Origin: Synergistaceae bacterium
GTDB taxonomy: Bacteria > Synergistota > Synergistia > Synergistales > Aminobacteriaceae
Length of the DNA stretch: 64,000 nucleotides
Direction of reading: 5' to 3'
Assembly (NCBI GenBank): GCA_031267575.1
Contig: JAIRYN010000058.1
Coordinates: 16,731 to 80,730, forward strand
Of the stretch, positions 58,821 through 64,000 are shown in pieces. The position numbers were made by a program, and so were the translations under genes. Numbering within the stretch: position 1 is the stretch's first letter; every line of letters begins with the position of its first letter. A model generated the notes under the pieces. It had not been told where the DNA came from. It made no database searches and saw only the letters and a list, made by a program, of their open reading frames with translations.

Positions 58821-60026
58821 TCAGGCTTTGATGGCCTCGACTCTGCCGGGGTAGGCCTCCAAAGCGCCTTTAAGAATATTCATGGCCTTGAGCAAGTCCT
58901 CGTTTTTCAAAACGTAGGCCAGGCGCGCCTCGTCCTTTCCCTTTCCGGAAGTGTAGAAACCGTTGCCAGGAGCTCCCATCGTCGTCTCACCATTCACGTC
59001 GTAGTTTTGGAGCATCCAGACGATAAACTTCTCGGCGTCGTCCACAGGCATTTTCACCATGACGTAAAACGCCCCTTGAGGCTCCTCGCAGATCACGCCG
59101 TCCATGCTTTTCAGCGCTTTGTAAAGGGTGTCGCGCCGCGATTTATACTCCTTATTGACCTCTTCTAAGTAGTTTTTGGAGGTCTTGTAAAGCCCCGCCG
59201 CCCCTACTTGCTCCAGAGTGGAAACGCAAAGCCTGCCCTGACAGAGCTTCAGCACCTGAGCCAGGAACGCCTTGTTTTTGATGATCAAACACCCGATACG
59301 CGCCCCGCAGGCGCTGAATCGCTTGGAAACGGAATCCACCATGACGACCCGGTCGAGGATATCCTTCATGTTCCCCAGGCTCGTGAATTTCTTTCCGTCG
59401 TAGGTAAATTCTCGGTAAACCTCGTCGGCAATCAGATAAAGGTCGTGTTTCTTCGCGAGGGAGGCCAGCATTTCCAATTCCGCCGCCGTGTAGACCGCGC
59501 CAGTGGGGTTGCCGGGGTTCGAGATCCAGATGGCGCGTGTCCTGGAGGAGATCAATTTCTCGATAACGGACTGCGGCGGCAGGTGAAACCCTTCCTCCGC
59601 CTTGGTGGGGATGGGAACCAGCTTGGCCAAGGAGGCTTGAGCGAAGGCGTTGTAATTGGCGTAAAAAGGTTCCGGCACCAGAAGCTCGTCACCTGGGTCG
59701 CAGATGGTCATGACGGCGAACCACAAAGCCTCGCTGCCTCCGTTGGTAATGTAAATGTCGTTGCGTTCATAGGGGATATCCCAGCTTGCGTAGTAAGCGC
59801 TGATGGCGTCGCGCAGATCGTCGTTGCCTTGGGACGTGGCGTAGGCAATCGTGTCGACTTTGAAATTACGCACGGCCTGAAAATATTCATCTGGGGTTCT
59901 GATGTCTGGCTGCCCGATATTCAGGTGATAGACTTTCTTACCCGCCTTTTTGGCTTCGTCCGAGAAGGGAAGAAGCCTCCGGATGGGAGACGTCTGCATC
60001 GCCTCGATGCGTTTCGAAAAGTTCAT
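58821..60026 (-). CDS. PLP-dependent aminotransferase (class I/II)
   Basis: A 401-residue fold-type I aminotransferase. Seen are YHLNIGQPDIRTP, YITNGGSEALWF, the ISNPGNPTGAVY loop, LIADEVYREFTYDG and the PLP-binding Lys in DSVSKRFSACGARIG. It belongs to the aspartate-aminotransferase-like group (AspC/AlaT-type); the amino donor is not certain. It may share a transcript with gpmA upstream. AAAGGA is 13 bases from the ATG, in the conserved hairpin leader. Confidence 0.88.
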   Translation of the reverse strand: MNFSKRIEAMQTSPIRRLLPFSDEAKKAGKKVYHLNIGQPDIRTPDEYFQAVRNFKVDTIAYATSQGNDDLRDAISAYYASWDIPYERNDIYITNGGSEALWFAVMTICDPGDELLVPEPFYANYNAFAQASLAKLVPIPTKAEEGFHLPPQSVIEKLISSRTRAIWISNPGNPTGAVYTAAELEMLASLAKKHDLYLIADEVYREFTYDGKKFTSLGNMKDILDRVVMVDSVSKRFSACGARIGCLIIKNKAFLAQVLKLCQGRLCVSTLEQVGAAGLYKTSKNYLEEVNKEYKSRRDTLYKALKSMDGVICEEPQGAFYVMVKMPVDDAEKFIVWMLQNYDVNGETTMGAPGNGFYTSGKGKDEARLAYVLKNEDLLKAMNILKGALEAYPGRVEAIKA

Positions 60027-60080
60027 AACACATTACCGATCCTTTCAGCGTACTAATATCTACTTATAATTAGCAGATAC
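60027..60080 (-). promoter_or_regulatory. conserved hairpin leader, copy D (upstream of the aminotransferase)
   Basis: Sense (minus): GTATCTGCT pairs with AGTAGATAT around AATTATA (60056-60080). Relative to copies B and C, three base pairs differ (A-U to G-U twice, U-G to U-A) and all still pair. TAGTACGCTGAAAGGATCGG follows, and the ATG is 29 bases after the hairpin. Confidence 0.78.
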
Positions 60081-60152
60081 ATTTCGCATAGTATTCCATA
60101 GTATTCCTTTGATCATGAAGTCAAATGATCATAAAATCAAATGATCATGAAA

Positions 60153-60339
60153 TCAAAGGAAAAACTGAACCTCGCAAAGCTCGCGGAAATACTCGAATGT
60201 CTGGGACAATAGCCACTGCGCGACTCGGGTTTTCGGCTTCAATATCAACAGCTAACGTCAGCAGCTACTGGAACGCGTATGAATCTTCTACCAGACTCCA
60301 GAATCAGACTCCAGAATCAATCGTAAATTTCGTCTTCAT
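60153..60339 (-). pseudogene. decayed small protein gene of the repeated cassette (copy D)
   Basis: AAGGAGGTGGGCCG leads to ATG and MKTKFTIDSG; then a 13-bp tandem duplication (CCAGAATCAGACT type, 60290-60320) creates a stop. Later parts correspond to RRFIRVPVA and FEYFRELCEVQFFL with TGA. Compared with copy B the middle third is missing. It is broken in the same family as 17915-18163 and 48128-48230. Function unknown. Confidence 0.55.
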
Positions 60340-60360
60340 CGGCCCACCTCCTTAATAATG

Positions 60361-61128
60361 TTATTTCGTGTTCCCATTTGGGCTCGCTTTGCCCTGGTTG
60401 GCAACCGCGGCCTGGGCTTTGGCGATGGTCTCCGGATCGCCCAAATATCGATGACCTAGGGGCTTCATGTCTTCTCCCAGCTCGTAGAGCAAAGGCACCC
60501 CCGTGGGAATGTTGAGTTCAAGGATGTCCTTTTCCGACACATCGTCCAAATACTTCACCAGAGCACGAAGACTGTTGCCGTGCGCAGCGATGACGATCTT
60601 TTTTCCCGCTACGATCTCCGGGACGATAACGTTCTCCCAGAAGGGAACAGCGCGGGCGACGGTATCGGCCAAGCATTCGCCATCGGGCAGGTCCGAAGGG
60701 GACAACGAGGCGTAGCGAGGGTCTTTCGCCGGATGCCGGTCGTCGTTTTTATCGAGCAAAGGAGGCCGCGTGTCGTAGCTACGCCGCCAGATCTTCACTT
60801 GATCGTCTCCATACTGGGCCGCTGTCTCCGCCTTGTTCAGACCCTGGAGAGCTCCGTAATGACGCTCGTTCAAACGCCAAGAGTGGACCACGGGAATCCA
60901 CATAAGGTCCATCTCTTCCAAAGTTAACCACAAGGTCTTGACGGCTCGCTTCAAAACGGAGGTGAAGGCGAGGTCAAAAATGAACCTCTCCCCCTTTAAG
61001 AGCTTACCTGCCTCTTGCGCCTCGGCCGTTCCCTTCTCCGACAGGGGAACGTCGGTCCATCCGGTGAAACGGTTTTCCTTGTTCCATTCGCTTTCGCCAT
61101 GACGTATCAAAACCACTTTGTACATCAT
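60361..61128 (-). CDS. gpmA: 2,3-bisphosphoglycerate-dependent phosphoglycerate mutase
   Basis: A 255-residue glycolytic enzyme of the histidine phosphatase fold. The phospho-acceptor His is in [11 protein letters not shown]; other marks are [28 protein letters not shown] and [12 protein letters not shown]. It interconverts 3- and 2-phosphoglycerate. The start is one of two adjacent ATGs, after AAGGAGGG. An upstream extension of the frame is AT-rich leader. The decayed small gene and the aminotransferase follow on the same strand. Confidence 0.93.
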   Translation of the reverse strand: MMYKVVLIRHGESEWNKENRFTGWTDVPLSEKGTAEAQEAGKLLKGERFIFDLAFTSVLKRAVKTLWLTLEEMDLMWIPVVHSWRLNERHYGALQGLNKAETAAQYGDDQVKIWRRSYDTRPPLLDKNDDRHPAKDPRYASLSPSDLPDGECLADTVARAVPFWENVIVPEIVAGKKIVIAAHGNSLRALVKYLDDVSEKDILELNIPTGVPLLYELGEDMKPLGHRYLGDPETIAKAQAAVANQGKASPNGNTK

Positions 61129-61269
61129 TTCGAAAAATCCCTCCTTTTTTTCAAGTATAGCCTTAAAAGGTCTGGAAGGCACTCATCAAAAGCACAAAAA
61201 CATATTTTTGCCACTTTTTTTGTTATCATAAATAAATGCAAAATAGAACCGTACAAGGAGGAATTTGTG

Positions 61270-62076
61270 ATGACGACAGATAATATCTGGACGAATATCG
61301 GAAAATTGGATGAGGGAACGCTGCTTTTGCGCGTGATGGTGGAAGGTCGATTCTCCTGGGGCAGAAAGAGCAGAAAGAACGGAGAAAGCGTGGAGTTACT
61401 CGATGCAGCCCTACGCTCCACAGGACGGAAATGCGGGGAAGAAGGACTCGTCTACGGAACGCCCATTGACCCGGTCAAGATTTGGTGTATCGGGCTGAAT
61501 TACCGGGAGCACGCTAAGGAGTCCCACATGGAGATCCCCGAAGAGCCTTGCGTTTTCATGAAGCCCCGAACCTGCCTTTTGGCTCACGGGGAATCCGTGA
61601 GGCTGCCCTCCTGGGTGGGGCGCGTGGACTACGAGGGAGAACTCGCCGTTGTCATTGGCAAGACATGCCGCAACGTGAGCGAGGACGAGGCCCCCGATTA
61701 TGTATTGGGCTACTCCTGCTTCAACGACGTTTCCGCCAGGGTGCTGCAAGCCAAGGATGGTCAGTGGGTTCGCTCCAAGGGCTTTGACACTTTCGGCCCC
61801 TTCGGCCCAGGGCTGCTGGTGGCCAGGAGCTTGCCAGAACACTCTGAGCTGACGACCCGGTTGAATGATGTTGTCGTCCAAAAGAGCCGCTTCGAGGATA
61901 TGATCTTTTCCGTTCCTGCTATCGTCTCCCAGCTCAGCCGCTTCGCGACCCTGGAAGCCGGAGACGTGATCGCCACGGGAACCCCCAGCGGCGTCGGCCC
62001 CGTCAAACCGGGAGACATGGTCGAAATCTCCATCGACGGCATCGGGTCCCTGAAAAACTCCTTCGCGGCGGAATGA
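61270..62076 (+). CDS. Fumarylacetoacetate hydrolase family protein
   Basis: A 268-residue protein of the FAH/YcgM family. Marks are WCIGLNYREHAKES, the metal ligands in DYEGELAVVIGK (D-x-E-x-E) and FNDVSAR, KGFDTFGPFGP, and the end ATGTPSGVGPVKPGD. Members cleave C-C bonds of acylpyruvates or decarboxylate oxaloacetate-like compounds with Mg2+. The substrate is unknown. GGAGG lies eight bases before the ATG; the long open frame further upstream overlaps gpmA on the other strand and was rejected. Confidence 0.85.
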   Translation: MTTDNIWTNIGKLDEGTLLLRVMVEGRFSWGRKSRKNGESVELLDAALRSTGRKCGEEGLVYGTPIDPVKIWCIGLNYREHAKESHMEIPEEPCVFMKPRTCLLAHGESVRLPSWVGRVDYEGELAVVIGKTCRNVSEDEAPDYVLGYSCFNDVSARVLQAKDGQWVRSKGFDTFGPFGPGLLVARSLPEHSELTTRLNDVVVQKSRFEDMIFSVPAIVSQLSRFATLEAGDVIATGTPSGVGPVKPGDMVEISIDGIGSLKNSFAAE

Positions 62077-62091
62077 CGGGACAGCATTAAC

Positions 62092-62429
62092 ATAATTCCA
62101 CGACTAAAGTCATGGGATTGTAAGATCGACAAAGACAGCCGACTGAAACCGGTCTTACGTCTTCTCCTTTAAGAGTGGATGCCCCCACAGAGTGGATGCC
62201 CCCACTCTGAGAATATTTACAGCCGCATTAATATCCCGGTCGTGTTCTGCCCCGCATCTCGCCCGCATCTCGCGTTGAAAAGCCATGATAAGCCATGATA
62301 AGCCATGAAAGAAGTTGAACATAAAAGTAGACATATGGCAAGGAATCAAATACAAAACAAACGCCACCGTTGGCGGCGTTGCAATTCTCATCCAACGACT
62401 GAAGCCTTTGGCTTTCTCATCGCTTTATC
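62092..62429 (-). mobile_element. miniature IS200/IS605-derived element (copy 4, both ends present)
   Basis: In minus orientation it begins directly after TTAC (62430-62433) with GATAAAGCGATGAG, and has the left end, a GC-rich palindrome (AACGCC...GGCGTT) and the same non-coding middle as copy 2. The tnpB end (CGAEHDRD, INAAVNILRVG) and the right-end hairpin follow (imperfect, CCACGAC/GTCATGG). Copy-specific tandem duplications are present (17-bp at 62168-62205; CCCGCATCTCG twice; AAGCCATGAT three times). No transposase is encoded. Confidence 0.8.
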
Positions 62430-62585
62430 GTAACACTCTCAAATTTTATTTCCCTTGACAAAGGGACAGAAACAGATACTTGGAGTCTTTACTATTAAAG
62501 TCTTTACTATTATTAAAGCCTTTGCTATTTCGGAACCTATCTAGTCATAAATTTCTCCGGAATTTTAGGTGGCAACATAAACGTT

Positions 62586-63785
62586 TCACAAAATTTCCCG
62601 TCTTTTTATCGGTTTTCCAAATGTCAATGCCGCTTTAATTTCTGCCAGAATCTGTTTCTGTTCCGGGTCTTTCTTCACAACCTCAAGATAGTTCGCCCAG
62701 AGTGCCCACAGCACCCCCAGGCACAGCCCTAACAGCGTCGCAATCACGATGATCTGCGCCCTTTTGGGTTTGAATTTGTAGTCGGGTGGTATAGCGGGGT
62801 CAATGATCTGCACGACCATCGCCTCGCGCGCCTCGTCGATCTTTGCGGCTTCGAGCTGCTTCAGTATCAGCTCGTACATCGCCGTCGCGAATTTTACGTC
62901 TCGTAGTCTACGTTGATACTCTAACCCTAACTGCGGGGCCTCATGCAAAGAAGATAGTGTGCTATTCTCCGAGGCTTTCTGTTCCTGCTGCTGTTCCAGC
63001 TTCGCCAGTTCGATGCGCAGAGCGGATAATTCGGATTCCGCGCGTCTCAGGTTAGGGTTACCGCCCCGCGCATAGGTTCGCAGCGCTGATAGTTCAACTT
63101 CTTTAGCTGCTACCTGTGCCCGTAGCGCCGCTATAGAGGTCAGCATCGCCTCCAGCTGTGGTTCTATCGCCACCAATCCGCTTTTTTCCTGATATCTTTG
63201 CAGTTCGTCTTCTGCGTCACCCAAGGTCTTATGTGTCGTCAACATTTGCTGCTCAAAAAACAAACGCCGTTGTGCCGCTTCGCCAATAGCCAGAGATTGC
63301 ATAGCATTTTTCAACTCTGCGACAAACGCGTTAGCTATCCGCGCGGCACGCTCTGGATCTTCATCCAACACCGCCACGGTAACGATACGGTTCTTTATAT
63401 CTTCTGTAGCTCGTAATATACTAGACGTAACTTTTTCGCGCATCTTGATGCGGTATTCTTCCTTATATATGGTCATTAGGTCAAATTGATCAATAATCTT
63501 ATCAACAACAGTCTGACTGCGTAAAACCCCACACAGTAACTCTCCTGTCGTTGAGCTGCCCGTTAAGCCGAGTAATCCTCCGCCACCCAGTTGAGATAAC
63601 ATTGCCATTGCCGCGCTACCGCCTTGCGAAGGCGGTAAAATACGAGATTCTGCTTGATAAATTCGAGGAGAGAAAAAAATATACACCAAAGAAATTATCC
63701 ATAAACACAAGATACAACATACAATTTTTTTGGTATTTTTAACAAATATATATACATAATCAATAAAAGCGACATTGTCGTTCAC
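62586..63785 (-). CDS. Wzz-type polysaccharide chain-length determinant protein
   Basis: A 399-residue inner-membrane protein of the Wzz/GumC family. It has an N-terminal membrane segment (about residues 20-40), a SRILPPSQGG motif in the periplasmic base domain, a long coiled coil (about 170-310, rich in Glu/Gln/Ala) and a C-terminal membrane segment (IIVIATLLGLCLGVLWALW) preceded by a proline-rich IDPAIPPDYKFKP motif. It controls the length or export of surface polysaccharide. The start is GTG after GGAGGAATG. The kinase domain of fused GumC/BY-kinases is absent. Confidence 0.85.
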   Translation of the reverse strand: MNDNVAFIDYVYIFVKNTKKIVCCILCLWIISLVYIFFSPRIYQAESRILPPSQGGSAAMAMLSQLGGGGLLGLTGSSTTGELLCGVLRSQTVVDKIIDQFDLMTIYKEEYRIKMREKVTSSILRATEDIKNRIVTVAVLDEDPERAARIANAFVAELKNAMQSLAIGEAAQRRLFFEQQMLTTHKTLGDAEDELQRYQEKSGLVAIEPQLEAMLTSIAALRAQVAAKEVELSALRTYARGGNPNLRRAESELSALRIELAKLEQQQEQKASENSTLSSLHEAPQLGLEYQRRLRDVKFATAMYELILKQLEAAKIDEAREAMVVQIIDPAIPPDYKFKPKRAQIIVIATLLGLCLGVLWALWANYLEVVKKDPEQKQILAEIKAALTFGKPIKRREIL

Positions 63786-63865
63786 AAAAACATTCCTCCA
63801 CTATCTAGCGTTCCAATCTAACAATAACTTAAACGGATACTCTTGATTTTGCCTTCCGTCACAAA

Positions 63866-64000
63866 TCATTTCTCTAAAAAGGTCTGATATACCGGCGCTA
63901 ACATCGCGTCAGCTTTAGCCATAAAATAATAAATATGAGCGACCGCAAAAATCACACTCAGGGCTGCGGTAATCATTATCTGATCTTTTTTTCTAAGCGA
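63866..64000 (-). CDS. C-terminal end of a membrane protein (partial)
   Basis: The last 44 codons of a frame that enters from the right edge: a hydrophobic segment (IMITAALSVIFAVAHIYYF) and the tail DAMLAPVYQTFLEK, then TGA. It is 80 bases upstream of the Wzz-type gene on the same strand, so it probably belongs to the same polysaccharide cluster. The family cannot be told from this part. Confidence 0.5.
   Translation of the reverse strand, partial: SLRKKDQIMITAALSVIFAVAHIYYFMAKADAMLAPVYQTFLEK

Noticed and set aside
61015..61269. N-terminal 85-codon extension of the FAH-family protein
   Set aside because: It is antisense to gpmA and its leader, and the ATG at 61270 has a strong ribosome site and the right family length.

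Overview
The window is bacterial, about half G+C, gene-dense and AT-rich between genes. A member of the Synergistota, probably an anaerobic host-associated fermenter, fits best. This is an inference. It rests on the five-gene NiFe hydrogenase with NADH-dehydrogenase-like subunits (the HydABCSL type known from Acetomicrobium), the FapR-led fatty-acid operon, glutamine synthetase III, a large 2-hydroxyacyl-CoA dehydratase activase, and a TRAP permease paired with a DUF6305-like protein. No rRNA, tRNA or CRISPR array was seen.

Layout. 0.1-3.5 kb: HAD hydrolase, NhaC antiporter, acetamidase/formamidase. 3.5-4.3 kb: a broken gene among short tandem duplications. 4.3-9.9 kb: ChvE-GguA-GguB sugar ABC transporter and a secreted carboxylesterase. 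10.3-14.4 kb: aspartate racemase, purine permease, adenine deaminase. 14.5-17.8 kb (minus): rpmH-rnpA-yidD-yidC-jag-lgt. 18.8-22.5 kb (minus): miaB-comEA-comEC. 23.4-30.5 kb: fapR-plsX-fabK-fabD-fabG-acpP-fabF-rnc, with a promoter and a likely FapR operator. 30.5-36.3 kb (minus): SAM-I riboswitch-metK, then a leucine leader peptide with attenuator, leuC, a decayed IS607 element, leuD and leuB. 36.7-44.1 kb (minus): glutamine synthetase III, a small membrane protein and a 1448-residue activase. 44.3-51.5 kb: a truncated sensor, then DUF6305-like protein, TRAP permease, 50-residue membrane protein, metallo-deacylase/peptidase and gamma-glutamyltransferase. 51.6-58.5 kb (minus): hydC-hydB-hydA-hydS-hydL and a NimA-like flavoprotein. 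58.8-64 kb: aminotransferase, phosphoglycerate mutase, FAH-family protein, Wzz-type chain-length protein and a partial membrane protein.

Three repeat systems overlie the genes. (1) A 25-nt hairpin leader lies 29-35 nt upstream of jag, rpmH, the 50-residue membrane protein gene and the aminotransferase gene, always in the sense direction. Its pairing is preserved despite sequence changes. In three cases it follows the decayed remains of one small protein gene. (2) Four IS200/IS605-derived remnants keep the 3' end of tnpB and the right end. Two of them are complete miniature elements of about 340-350 bp that follow TTAC. (3) Short tandem duplications (8-22 bp) are very frequent. They are multiples of three inside genes and of any length outside, and they have broken at least two reading frames.

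How the genes work together: the hydrogenase would exchange electrons among NADH, ferredoxin and H2. The TRAP/GGT block looks like a gamma-glutamyl or acyl-amino-acid scavenging unit. The fab block is a self-regulated lipid operon. Methionine/SAM and leucine synthesis are controlled by a riboswitch and a leader-peptide attenuator in series.
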